Assembly (NCBI RefSeq): GCF_028767125.1
Contig: NZ_JAKCWP010000012.1
Location: 21,627 to 85,626, forward strand
DNA from: Chelativorans sp. YIM 93263
GTDB lineage: Bacteria; Pseudomonadota; Alphaproteobacteria; Rhizobiales; Rhizobiaceae
DNA: 64,000 nucleotides
Direction of reading: 5' to 3'
Below are positions 37,898 to 47,200 of the stretch, piece by piece; position 1 is the first letter of the stretch, and every line of letters begins with the position of its first letter. The notes below the pieces were generated by a model that saw only the letters and a list, made by a program, of their open reading frames with translations, made no database searches and was not told the DNA's origin. The position numbers were made by a program, and so were the translations under genes.

Positions 37898-39241
37898 TCA
37901 GCCAAAGGTCGCGCGCATGCGCCGTGGCAGGATGAAAAGCAGGCTTAAGCCCCGCATGATCAGAAAAATGTGGATGGCGGCCCAGAGGCCGTGATTGCCC
38001 AGCGCATTGCCGAACACGGCGACCCACAGGATGAAAACGGCCAGCGAAAGCAGCATCATGTTGCGCATATCACGCGACCACGTTGCGCCGATATAGATCC
38101 CATCCATCTGGAAAGCCAGCACGCCGCTGACCGCTGTCAGCGCGGCCCAGGGCAAGAAAACCGATGCCAGCGAGCGCACCTCCGGCGCGGTGGTTACGAA
38201 GTTGATGAAGAGGCCTCCAAAGGCAAGGAAAACGAGGCTGGCGAGAAAGGCGAGGACAAAACCCCACAGCGCGGTCAGCCAAATTGTTCTGCGGAAGGCT
38301 GGCTCATAGCGTGCGCCCACGGCGCGGCCGGCAAGTTGCTCCGCGGCCGTGGCAAAGCCGTCCAGGAAATACCCTGAGACGAAGAAGAAATTCATCAGAA
38401 CCGCATTGGCGGCGAGCGTCACGGTCCCGAGCTGCGCACCTTGGCGGGTGAAGAGCGCAAAGGCGGCCAGCAGCGAAAAGGAGCGGATCATGATATCGCC
38501 GTTGAGCATCACCATACGTATGATCGCCGACAGATTGAAGACTTGCGCCAATCGCGGCCGCTTACCGCTGGAAAAGCGAGGCGCCAGGATGATCAGCGCT
38601 GCAATAACGCCGAGGAACTCACCGCCGACCGTCCCCCAGGCAACGCCTTCAAGTCCCCAACCCCAATGGAGTCCGAACAGGATGGAAAGGGCGATGTTGC
38701 TGCCGTTGAGTAACGCCTGGAGCAGGAGGCCGAGCCCGCCTTCGCCGCGCCCGAGCACATAACCGAGAATGGAGAAATTGGTAAGCGTGAGCGGCGCGGC
38801 CATCATGCGGATGCCGATATAGGTCATCATTGCCTCGGCAACGTCCGGCTCCGGATTGATGAACCAGATACCGAGGGCGGCCACCATCGGCGTCAGCAGA
38901 ATGAGCATAAGCCCCACCGAAACCGCAGCGATAAGGGAGCGCAAAAATGTGGCCTGCTCTTCCCGCACGTCGCTCCGCCCGAGTGCCTGCGCAACCAGCC
39001 CAGTCGTGCTGGAGCGGAGCGCATTGAACGTGTTGAACACGACGTCGAAAACGATCGCGCCTGCCGCAAGCCCGCCCAGAAGCGCGGCATCGCCGAACTG
39101 CCCCACGACCGCGGTGTCGGTGATCCCCAGAAGCGGCGTCGTCAGATAGGCAAGCGTCATCGGCACGGCGATGGCGAAAACACGCCGGTTCGTTACCTCG
39201 AACGGCAGGACCGCAGCTTTTTCCGATGTAACGTGATCCAC
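37898..39241 (-). CDS. MATE family efflux transporter (DinF/NorM-like)
   Basis: About 447 residues with twelve predicted membrane helices and the MATE N-terminal pattern VPMTLAYLTTPLLGITDTAVVG. It would export drugs or metabolites by cation antiport. The start is uncertain: GTG at 39241 gives the usual length, whereas the frame is open to 39301. It is convergent with pyrD, 3 bases apart. Confidence 0.9.
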   Translation of the reverse strand: MDHVTSEKAAVLPFEVTNRRVFAIAVPMTLAYLTTPLLGITDTAVVGQFGDAALLGGLAAGAIVFDVVFNTFNALRSSTTGLVAQALGRSDVREEQATFLRSLIAAVSVGLMLILLTPMVAALGIWFINPEPDVAEAMMTYIGIRMMAAPLTLTNFSILGYVLGRGEGGLGLLLQALLNGSNIALSILFGLHWGWGLEGVAWGTVGGEFLGVIAALIILAPRFSSGKRPRLAQVFNLSAIIRMVMLNGDIMIRSFSLLAAFALFTRQGAQLGTVTLAANAVLMNFFFVSGYFLDGFATAAEQLAGRAVGARYEPAFRRTIWLTALWGFVLAFLASLVFLAFGGLFINFVTTAPEVRSLASVFLPWAALTAVSGVLAFQMDGIYIGATWSRDMRNMMLLSLAVFILWVAVFGNALGNHGLWAAIHIFLIMRGLSLLFILPRRMRATFG

Positions 39242-39317
39242 AGAATGACCCCGGACGGTGCTATGCGCTCGCCGTGTGCTTTCTTCACATGCCGTCCGCA
39301 AAGCGGCCAGCAGGAGG

Positions 39318-39581
39318 CTATCGCCTGTAGCTGAGAATGCGCGAAATGACGAATATCGGCACCACGATCACCGCGCCGATCAGAATGTAGTTGATGAAAT
39401 CCGATACGGCGGCAAAACCGGTGTGCCATAGATGCAGCACCATATCCCGGACACCGCTGAGAAGATCCCATGGCGTCCAGTGGAAAACGCTCATGATGAA
39501 GCCGACGATGAGTGATATGACAACAAGCTTCACAAGCACGCGAAGCGGCGTATCGCCCAGAAATCTAGTCAATGCCGACAC
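39318..39581 (-). CDS. Small membrane protein, DUF6460-like
   Basis: About 87 residues, two membrane helices (about 14-34 and 60-80) with a DTPLRVLVKL N-terminus and WTPWDL between them, a pattern I associate with the DUF6460 family of alphaproteobacteria. The GTG at 39581 is the likely start. Function unknown. Confidence 0.65.
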   Translation of the reverse strand: MSALTRFLGDTPLRVLVKLVVISLIVGFIMSVFHWTPWDLLSGVRDMVLHLWHTGFAAVSDFINYILIGAVIVVPIFVISRILSYRR

Positions 39582-39817
39582 GTCTTCATCCCTTCGAGGC
39601 CATCGTTCCGCAACGCAAATATGCGTTCGACGGGTATGACGCAAGTTTGCGCATGGTGTGACCGCATTTCTGCACCGCGGGAATTTCGACCTCTTTTGCT
39701 TGGACGAATCGCGGAATCATCTACACCATGCTATTTCCTGTGATGCGTGAATGTGCGATCGGGGTTCCGCCTGTACGGTGGCGGAGGGGTGGCCCCAGCT
39801 TCAACAAGGGACCGGAG

Positions 39818-40066
39818 ATGAACGAACAATACGATACCTATGCCGTCGCGATCATCATCGTGTTCGGCGCGCTGGTCATCGGTGGCCTGATGGCTGCTGC
39901 GATGGCTTTCGGTGAGCGGGATGCTTTCTTCTTTGCGCTGGGAGCGGCGACCGCCGCTTGGATTTCCGGGCATGCGGTGTTCTTTGACCGCCCTCGTACA
40001 TTCATCATACTCGTCGTGGTGGCCACGCTGATGGCAATCGGCTCGACGCTGGTGCTGGCATTTTAG
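39818..40066 (+). CDS. Hypothetical small inner-membrane protein
   Basis: 82 residues with three predicted hydrophobic helices (about 9-30, 34-50, 55-80) and a short polar N-terminus. The ATG at 39818 follows AAGGG and GGAG. I do not recognise the family. proC begins 23 bases later, so the two may be co-transcribed. Confidence 0.6.
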   Translation: MNEQYDTYAVAIIIVFGALVIGGLMAAAMAFGERDAFFFALGAATAAWISGHAVFFDRPRTFIILVVVATLMAIGSTLVLAF

Positions 40067-40089
40067 CCGCGAAAAGCGAGGACGCAGGT

Positions 40090-40893
40090 ATGGGCAAGCG
40101 CGTTATTCTGGTTGGCTGCGGAAATATGGGCTACGCCATGCTGCGTGGCTGGCTCGATACTGGCAAGCTCGCGCCGGGTGACCTCACGGTTGTCGAGCCG
40201 AATGAGGCTCTGCGCGAACGGTCTGACGGTCATGGCGTAAAGGCGGTGGAGAGCGTGGATGCGGTGGATGGCGCCGATCTCGTCATCTTCGCCGTAAAGC
40301 CGCAGGTGATGCGCTCCGTCCTGCCTGCCTATCGCCGCTTCGCGGAGAATGCCGCCTTCTGCAGCGTGGCGGCAGGGATTGGCGTGGCGGTATTCACGGA
40401 TATTCTGGGACCGCAGGCGGCCGTAATCCGCTGCATGCCGAACACGCCGGCCGCCATCGGCAAGGGCATGATGGTCACTTTCTCGAACGAGCATGTGACA
40501 GCCGAAACGGAAACGTTTGTACAGGATCTTTTGTCGGCCAGCGGCAAGGTCGCCACGGTGGATGACGAAAGCCTGATGGATGCCGTCACCGCGGTTTCCG
40601 GCTCCGGCCCGGCCTACGTCTTCCACTTTATAGAATGTCTGACGGACGCCGCGGAGAAGGCCGGCCTGCCGAGCGAAACAGCCCGGCTTCTCGCCACGCA
40701 GACGGTCTATGGCGCCGCCTGCCTGACACGGGAGAGCGGCGAGGACCCCGGCAAGCTGCGCGAACAGGTGACGAGCCCCAACGGGACCACTGCCGCCGCG
40801 CTTGACGTCCTCATGGGCGACGGCAGGCTGAGGGAGTTGATGAGTGAGGCCGTAACAGCAGCGAAGAAGCGGTCCGTCGAGTTAGGGTCGTAG
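40090..40893 (+). CDS. proC: Pyrroline-5-carboxylate reductase
   Basis: 267 residues. N-terminal Rossmann motif VGCGNMGYA, the conserved MPNTPAAIGKG, and the C-terminal AVSGSGPAYVF helix that forms the active site. It reduces pyrroline-5-carboxylate to proline with NADPH. A 6-bp hairpin GGCCGC/GCGGCC (40902-40920) just after the stop has no T run and is at best a weak terminator. Confidence 0.94.
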   Translation: MGKRVILVGCGNMGYAMLRGWLDTGKLAPGDLTVVEPNEALRERSDGHGVKAVESVDAVDGADLVIFAVKPQVMRSVLPAYRRFAENAAFCSVAAGIGVAVFTDILGPQAAVIRCMPNTPAAIGKGMMVTFSNEHVTAETETFVQDLLSASGKVATVDDESLMDAVTAVSGSGPAYVFHFIECLTDAAEKAGLPSETARLLATQTVYGAACLTRESGEDPGKLREQVTSPNGTTAAALDVLMGDGRLRELMSEAVTAAKKRSVELGS

Positions 40894-40975
40894 AGGCAGG
40901 TGGCCGCGATGGAAGCGGCCGGCTGCTATATCTGCATTCGTGATGCAGGCATCGACGCCACAAGCTGTTGAGGCG

Positions 40976-41885
40976 CTAGTCCTGTCCGTTCAACTCCTGC
41001 CGCAGCCAATCGAGAAGCGCTTGAGTTTCGGCGTGATTGCCCCGTCGTGCGCCGCGAAAGACCGAAATTTCCGTGGGCCGTCGAACTGTCTCCTCGAAGC
41101 GCGGATTAGCTTGCCTTCGTCGATCAGGCCGGTGACAGTGCGCCGCCAGCCTAAAGCAATGCCCTGTCCGGCGACTGCTGCCTGAAGGACCAGGGGGAAG
41201 CTGTCGAAGTGAACGATGCGCGCGTCCTGCGGCAAGCGCCAACCTATCGCATCGAACCATTCCGGCCAGTCCATCCAGTCCTGCGGCAAGACCCTGTGGG
41301 ACAGCAGTAAAAACGCAGAGAGGTCGGCCGGCGGGATCGGCCGCGGCATTTCGGCCAGCAATCCTGGAGCGCAAACCGGAAAGACTTCGTCGGATGCTGT
41401 GAAGACTAGGCGTGCTGCACCAGACGGACGGCCTGTCGTCTGGATCGCGACGTCGAAAGCTTCCGGCGTTTGGGTCAGCGGCGCAAGTGCGCTGACGACC
41501 CGAACCTCGATGTCCGGATGCTGTTCGTGAAAGCGGGAGAGTCGCGGCATGAGCCAGTAAAAGCTTCGCAGAGCTGACAGTGAAGCACCAGTCCGCCGGG
41601 CAGGTCCGCGCCGCGCAGGTGGGCGGCCTCGGTCGCGATGTCGGCGAGCGCGGCACTAACGATGCGGCCGAACCGACGGCCTTCCTCGGTCAGGAACACG
41701 GCGCGGTTGCGCCGATCAAAGAGCGCCGTGCCGAGATCGCGTTCGAGCGCCGCGACCTGTTTGCTCACTGCTGTCTGGGTTAAACCCAACTCGGCCGCAG
41801 CCATAGTGAAGCTTTCCAGCCGTGCGGCGGCCTCGAAAGGTCTAAGGCGGGACAGAGGTGGCAAAGCTCGTGCGAAATCATCCAT
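40976..41885 (-). pseudogene. LysR-type regulator (GcvA-like), broken by at least two frameshifts
   Basis: The N-terminal HTH is intact (FEAAARLESFTMAAAELG, TQTAVSKQVAALERDL) but the frame is lost near 41580, where GGLVL should continue as LSALRSFYWLMPRL in another frame. The effector domain then reads to about 41050. There the frame is lost again: the true C-terminus (HAETQALLDWLRQEL) is in a third frame ending at 40976. Two indels in one gene argue for decay rather than programmed shifting, though assembly error cannot be excluded. It is divergent from the EamA pseudogene, which was probably its target. Confidence 0.8.
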
Positions 41886-41954
41886 GCCATATACTCATGC
41901 ATCAAAGACGATAATACACTTTTATAGGAGGTATTGGATTGCATTCTATCCCTT

Positions 41955-42913
41955 ATGGAATGGAAACCCTCACTATCGAGTATGCTTGGCCGCCGCGGCC
42001 AGGGCATCGTCGCCATCATAGTCGCGGTGTTCCTGCTGTCGCTGTCTGATGCACTCGTGAAGAGTGCGGGGGATCGCCTCGGCTTAGGACAGATTGTCTT
42101 TCTGCGGTCGGCATTCGCGGCACTGCTAATTTCAGGCGGTGTCGTCGTTTTCCTGGGAGTGGAGCGGCTGCGCTTGCGACGACCCTTCTGGGTATGGGCG
42201 CGCAGTCTGAGTCTAACGGCCATGTGGCTTTGTTACTACGCTTCCCTACCGCCGATGTCTTTCGCCCTGGCCGCTGCCTGTTACTATACGTCGCCTGCGT
42301 GGATGGCCCTCCTGTCGCGCTTCGTTCTGGGCGAACCTGTCGGCGGCCAGCGCTGGTTCGCTATCCTGCTGGCGCTCGGAGGTGTCGTGCTGGCCGTCAA
42401 TCCGACGGCCGGGACCATATCGGCCGTGGTGGCCCTCCCGTTGACCGCGGCGTTTCTCTACGCGCTGGCGGCGATCATCACGTGGAGCCGATGCCAAAAC
42501 GAGACGTCACTATCGATGGCGTTGAATCTAAACGTTACTCTCGCGATCGCCGGAGGCATCGCTATCTTAGGTCTGGCTCTGTTTCCATCCGCCGATGCAG
42601 AAACCTTTGTGCTATCAGTCTGGCCCGGCATCACGCCGCAGGACTGGCTACTCGTCGGCATCCTCGGCGTTGTTCTTGCGGTTATCGCCACATACAGGCT
42701 TATCGACTGGCCCCCTCTCCGGTCGTCGGCGTATTTGACAATGCGTATCTTCTCTTTGCTGCCATGTGGAGCGTGATCTTCTTCGGCGAGACCCCGAGCA
42801 CTCGGGAAGCGGCCGGGATGGTACTGATCGCTGCCGGGGCCCTTTTGACGGCGCAACGGTTCCGTCCGGCTTCAGAGCCTGAATCTAAAGCCCGTGCGCG
42901 CAACAACTTTTAG
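41955..42913 (+). pseudogene. EamA/DMT-family transporter, frameshifted
   Basis: Ten-helix drug/metabolite transporter of about 310 codons. The frame breaks near 42695: VLAVIATY should run on as AYRLAPSPVVGVF, but two extra bases (AG at 42696-42697) throw the first frame into a short unrelated tail ending at 42776. The last two helices (AAMWSVIFFGETPS and beyond) are in the other frame to 42913. Its start is probably ATG 41955; TTG 41934 is an alternative. Divergent from the broken lysR. Confidence 0.8.
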
Positions 42914-43232
42914 GTCAGGCTCTCAGTGGATCGGCATCTTCAAGCCAGTTGTCATCTCGGTTTCAGAAGGTTTCAGCCGATCGCGATCAAACGCAACCAG
43001 CGACCGCATTCAGCATGAGTGGTCACCATATGCCGCGCCGATCTCCCTTGCCGCTTCCTTTGTCAGTTCCCACGGGTGATCGGGCCGATGAAGAGCGCCG
43101 GCCGGTCCTCCACTTTGCCGAAGGAGGTGACAACAGGCGTCTCTAGTGGCAGACGATAAAGGTGCGGGACGACGGATCCACGAGGCGAAAACCGCTTCTG
43201 ATCAAAATAGCAAATGGCTGAGGGAGATATCT
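42914..43232. other. Gap with possible decayed coding sequence
   Basis: No intact gene. On the minus strand, short fragments in different frames (for example RPALFIGP at about 43105 and DHPWELTKEAAREIG at about 43055) look protein-like, then end in stops. I cannot name a family. This fits the pattern of gene decay on both sides. Confidence 0.3.
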
Positions 43233-43997
43233 ATGGAGCTACCAAAGAACACGTTCAAGCGCGACCTGTCCCGCACCCCGCCGATGATCGGGACATGGAG
43301 CATGAGCGCAAGCCCCGTCATGGCCGAGGCTCTCGGCTGTTGCGGCTATGATTTCGTCGTACTCGACATGGAGCACACGCCAAACGACGTCCCACAGGCA
43401 CTGTCGGTTCTTCAGGCGCTCGCCGGCACGCCCGCCGCCTGCCTCACACGTCTGCCATGGAACGACGCCGTCACCGTCAAGCGAATTCTTGATTGCGGCG
43501 CCCAAAGCCTGATGTTTCCCTTCATCGAGTCGGTTGAGGCTGCGAAGGCTGCGGTTGCCGCGACGCGCTATCCACCGCGCGGCATTCGCGGAGCCGCCGG
43601 CATGAGCCGTGCCTCGCGTTTCGGCGCTGTTGAGAATTATTTCAGCCGTGCCGAGGAGGAGATTTGCGTCACGCTCCAAGTCGAGACGGTGGAGGCATTG
43701 AAATGTCTGCCGGATATCGCCGCAGTCGAAGGGGTGGACTCGCTGTTCATCGGTCCGAGCGATATTTCCGCAAGCCTCGGGCTGATCGGCCAGATCGGCC
43801 ACGAAACGGTGCAGGAGACGCTTGTCGACGCGGCGAAAGCCTGCCGTGCGGCCGGCAAGCCCTGCGGCATTCTCGTATCCGATGCCGCCATGGCCCGGCG
43901 CATGATCGAGGCCGGCTATTCCTGGATTTCGATAGGCTCGGATCTTACGATGGCTACGAGCCGAGCGCGCGAAACTTTGGTTCAGTTGCGCGATTGA
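43233..43997 (+). CDS. HpcH/HpaI family aldolase
   Basis: 254 residues, TIM-barrel class II pyruvate aldolase. Motifs: VVLDMEHTPND near the start, an arginine-containing loop TRLPWND, PPRGIRG, the metal-binding Glu in LQVET, and FIGPSDISASLG. Known relatives cleave 2-keto-3-deoxy sugar acids or 4-hydroxy-2-oxo acids to pyruvate and an aldehyde; the substrate here is not determined. The ATG at 43233 follows GGGAG. It may belong with the aconitase X gene 146 bases downstream. Confidence 0.88.
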   Translation: MELPKNTFKRDLSRTPPMIGTWSMSASPVMAEALGCCGYDFVVLDMEHTPNDVPQALSVLQALAGTPAACLTRLPWNDAVTVKRILDCGAQSLMFPFIESVEAAKAAVAATRYPPRGIRGAAGMSRASRFGAVENYFSRAEEEICVTLQVETVEALKCLPDIAAVEGVDSLFIGPSDISASLGLIGQIGHETVQETLVDAAKACRAAGKPCGILVSDAAMARRMIEAGYSWISIGSDLTMATSRARETLVQLRD

Positions 43998-44143
43998 GCG
44001 GTGCACTTTCTCCGCGAAGGACGACGGATATGTGAGCGCGGCTGTGCTGCTTTGACGGAAGCAGCTTTTGGCAGCGGTGCCTTGCGCGTGAAACCCGCAC
44101 ATGACAAAGCTCGCGGGTAAATCGCTTGCGGAGAGCGTGGCTC

Positions 44144-45859
44144 GTGGAACGCGTCAGTCGCGGAAAATCGTTGGTCGAGGGCGAGTCCGAGGGGGATTTG
44201 CTGTGCGCCGAGGTGGGCCTCAGCTTCTGGGGCGGCGTCGATCCGGCGACCGGCATCATCATCGATCGGCATCATCCCCTACACGGCGAGTGCCTCGCCG
44301 GCCGTGTCCTCGCGATTCCGAGTGGGCGTGGCTCGTGCTCCGGGAGCGGCGTTCTGCTGGAACTGATCCTGAATGGGCATGCGCCGGCGGCGGTCGTTGT
44401 ATGCGAGCGCGAGCAGATCCTGACCTTGGGGGCCCTTGTAGCGGAGTTGGTGTTCGATCGGTCGATACCCGTTCTGCAAGTCGAGCGGAAGGTATTTGCC
44501 CACATCGGTGCGTTTAGGCACGCCAGGGTGGGGAAAGATAGTCTTCAGCTTTTCGGCGAGCCACCACACGATGGCTGGAAGGCGGCATCCGGGCGACCGG
44601 TGCGCGACGAGAATACGACGGTGCGGCTGGATGCGGAGGATCAAGCTCTGCTCTCCGGGCAGCATGGAACGGCGGCGCAGTTCGCCATGCGCTTGTTGCT
44701 GCGAATGGCGGCACTTCAGGAGGCGGAAAGCTTCATAGGTGTATCCCAGGTTCATATCGATGGCTGCGTCTATACTGGACCCGCGAGTCTGCGTTTCGCG
44801 CAATGGCTGGTCGGTAGACAAGCGCGATTGCGCGTTCCGACCACGCTCAACTCTATCTCCGTGGACAAGCGCCGATGGCACGCGCAAGGCGTGGGCGAGG
44901 ACTTCGCGGTTCCGGCGACCCAGCTTGCAGACGCCTACCTCGCCATGGGTGCCCAACCCAGCTTCACATGCGCTCCATATTTGCTTGCGAGCGCTCCCGG
45001 ATTTGCAGAGCAGGTTGGTTGGGCGGAGTCGAATGCCGTCGTCTACGCCAACAGCGTCATCGGGGCGCGGTCGATGAAGTATCCGGACTACCTGGACATC
45101 TGCATCGCCTTGACAGGGCGCGCGCCAATGGCGGGATGCCATCTTGATGCCGGGAGGCGCGCAACGCTCGTTCTTGAGGCCGAAATGCCGGAAGGAGTCG
45201 ACGATATCTTCTGGCCGCTGCTTGGCTATTGCTGCGGGTCTGTCTGCGGCAGTGAGATTCCTTTGATCCGAGGACTCGAGACGAGTGAGGCCGGGCCTGA
45301 CGAGTTGAAGGCGTTCGGTGCAGCCTTCGCCACGGTGGCGGCTGCCCCCATGTTCCACATTGCGGGAATTACGCCCGAAGCGGACGGGCAGGAGGCGGAA
45401 CGTCGACTGTGCGTTGACCTGGAGGAACTACGTCGTGCTTGGCGGGATCTGAATACGGCCACCTCGCCGGAGGTCGAGCTTGTCGCTTTGGGTAATCCCC
45501 ATTTTTCCCTCAACGAATGCGCCCGGTTGGCCACGCTGGTGCGTGGAAGAACCAAATCGCCGGACGTTGCGGTGGTCGTGACCTGCGGCCGGGCCATCTA
45601 CGAAGCCGCCGTCCAGGCTGGACATGTTGAAGTCGCTGAAGCCTTCGGCGTTCAGTTCGTTACCGACACATGCTGGTGCATGCTTGATGAGCCAGTGGTC
45701 CCGGGGACCGTCAAAACGCTGATGACCAACTCCGGGAAGTATGCGCATTATGCACCGGGTCTCATCGGGCGCGGCGTTCGGATCGGCAGCCTTCTTGCTT
45801 GCGTAGAAGCAGCTTGCAGCGGCAAGTCCCCGGAGCAACCGCCGGCTTGGTTGTGCTAG
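44144..45859 (+). CDS. Aconitase X, fused small and large domains (probable cis-3-hydroxy-L-proline dehydratase type)
   Basis: 571 residues. The N-terminal DUF126 swivelling domain (about 1-135, with SFWGGVDPATG and SGRGSCSGSGVL) is fused to the DUF521 catalytic domain. The latter carries iron-sulfur candidate cysteines in YCCGSVCGSE, VTCGRAIYE and DTCWCM, and a GPASLRFAQW segment. Fused aconitase X of this length includes characterised cis-3-hydroxy-L-proline dehydratases, so that reaction is the best guess; other hydroxyacid dehydrations remain possible. The GTG at 44144 has GGAGAG 8 bases before. The gene is intact although neighbours on both sides are broken. Confidence 0.82.
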   Translation: MERVSRGKSLVEGESEGDLLCAEVGLSFWGGVDPATGIIIDRHHPLHGECLAGRVLAIPSGRGSCSGSGVLLELILNGHAPAAVVVCEREQILTLGALVAELVFDRSIPVLQVERKVFAHIGAFRHARVGKDSLQLFGEPPHDGWKAASGRPVRDENTTVRLDAEDQALLSGQHGTAAQFAMRLLLRMAALQEAESFIGVSQVHIDGCVYTGPASLRFAQWLVGRQARLRVPTTLNSISVDKRRWHAQGVGEDFAVPATQLADAYLAMGAQPSFTCAPYLLASAPGFAEQVGWAESNAVVYANSVIGARSMKYPDYLDICIALTGRAPMAGCHLDAGRRATLVLEAEMPEGVDDIFWPLLGYCCGSVCGSEIPLIRGLETSEAGPDELKAFGAAFATVAAAPMFHIAGITPEADGQEAERRLCVDLEELRRAWRDLNTATSPEVELVALGNPHFSLNECARLATLVRGRTKSPDVAVVVTCGRAIYEAAVQAGHVEVAEAFGVQFVTDTCWCMLDEPVVPGTVKTLMTNSGKYAHYAPGLIGRGVRIGSLLACVEAACSGKSPEQPPAWLC

Positions 45860-45889
45860 CAGGACCGTGAAAGTAGCTCCCCGCCTCCG

Positions 45890-46259
45890 CTGCGACACGT
45901 GCTGCTCTTCATCGCGGGCCTGCGCAACATTCCGCAGGCTCTACGAAGCTGCGGCTCTCGACGGTGCAACCAAGACGCAGCAATTCTTTCGCGTCACCTG
46001 GCCACTTCTGTGGCCCGTCACAACGCTCGTCCTGACGCTGCAGCTCATCCTGCAACTGAATCTCTTCGACCAGGTCTATCTGATGAGTGGAGGTGGGCCG
46101 TTCAACTCCTCCTACGTTCTGCTCCTGCAGGTCTATCGTGAAGCTTTTCAACTCGATCGAGGCGGCTATGCGTCGGCTATCGCGGTCGTATTTTTCGTTC
46201 TGATCGTGGTTGTCTCGGTCCTCCAGTTTCAGGTACTCAGGCTGGGAGCGCGGCGATGA
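45890..46259 (+). pseudogene. Sugar-type ABC permease (UgpA/MalF-like), 5'-truncated and frameshifted
   Basis: Only the C-terminal third survives: the EAA loop (YEAAALDGATKTQQFFRVTW) and the last three helices ending LGARR. Just before, LLFIAGLRNIPQAL is in another frame; two bases appear lost near 45940. Upstream of that, all of the N-terminal helices are gone, replaced by the end of the aconitase X gene 31 bases earlier. It is followed by the second permease with an ATGA overlap, so it was once part of a normal permease pair. Confidence 0.82.
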
Positions 46260-47085
46260 GCACGATGCGGCAGATCGAGAGCTGGGTTCTCACGGCTATA
46301 ACCATTATTGGGGCCGCGCTTTGGATTTCCCGCTCTACTGGTCCTTTGTCACTTCGATCCGCAGCGAGGACAGAGTTGTTAGCGACGAAGCCGGTCTTAT
46401 TCCGGACGAGTTCAACTTCGCATCCTATGTGGATGTGATCTTCAATACCAAGCTGCTGAACTGGTACCTGAATTCAATCGTCACTTCATTCATCATAACA
46501 TTCGTGGTGATTGTATCGGGGATGATGTGCGCTTACGCGATTTCCCAGATGCGGTTCCCGGGGCGGCGCATCCTTTATGGTGTCGTGCTGGCGAGCTTCA
46601 TGGTTCCCACTCAGGCGCTCGTGGTTACACAGTTTATCCTCATGAACAGCCTGGGCCTGATCAACACCTGGGCGGGTATCATTCTGCCGCAGCTCATCGT
46701 CCCTGTGGTGATTATCGTCTACAAGCAGTTCTTCGATGCAGTGCCGAGGGAAATGCGCGAAGCCGTGGTGCTTGATGGTGGGGGGGAGTACGCGCTTTTG
46801 TTCCGGATATATCTGCCGCTCAACTGGGGCATCACAACCGCGCTTGCCATCATTACCTTCATCATGGCCTGGAACCAGTTCCTGTGGCCCTTCCTCGTCG
46901 TGACGACGGAAGACATGATGACCATTCCGGTCGGCATAACTCAGGTCAATGACGCGTTCGGTGTCTTCTATGCGCGGCTGATGTCGGTCGCCCTCTTGGG
47001 AGCAATGCCGGTTGCGATCGCCTATCTGATTTTCCAGAAAAGAGTTACCGAAGCCGTGATGCTGTCATCGGGCGTGAAGGGATAA
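46256..47085 (+). pseudogene. Sugar-type ABC permease (UgpE/MalG-like), frameshifted near its start
   Basis: About 276 codons. The first helix (MSTMRQIESWVLTAITII and GAALWI) starts at the ATG overlapping the previous stop. One base is missing near 46325, so the remainder (FPLYWSFVTSIRSED onward through the EAA loop REAVVLDGGGEYALL to the C-terminus) is in the next frame. Without correction only a 60-residue peptide is made. Binding-protein and ATPase genes are absent, so the transporter cannot work from this locus. Confidence 0.8.
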
Positions 47086-47098
47086 TATAAAACCAGGC

Positions 47099-47127
47099 GC
47101 AGGCCCTCTTCTAATGGAAGGGCCTGC
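47099..47127 (+). terminator. Hairpin after the ABC permease remnant
   Basis: A 9-bp GC-rich stem, GCAGGCCCT / AGGGCCTGC, with an 11-base loop that can pair further (TTC/GAA). No T run follows, so termination would be weak or Rho-assisted. It lies between the broken permease and the convergent GDPD gene. Confidence 0.5.
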
Positions 47128-47200
47128 TGCCGAGTTCGAACGCCTGCAATCGACCTAGCGTTAAAGACGATGACAGATAACTGAACCGAGGGTCAGTCCT

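Noticed and set aside
40902-40920. Hairpin after proC as a strong terminator
   Set aside because: Only 6 bp and no T run; noted only with proC.
44144-45859. Aconitase X gene as a TCA-cycle aconitase
   Set aside because: It has DUF126/DUF521 domains, not those of AcnA/AcnB.
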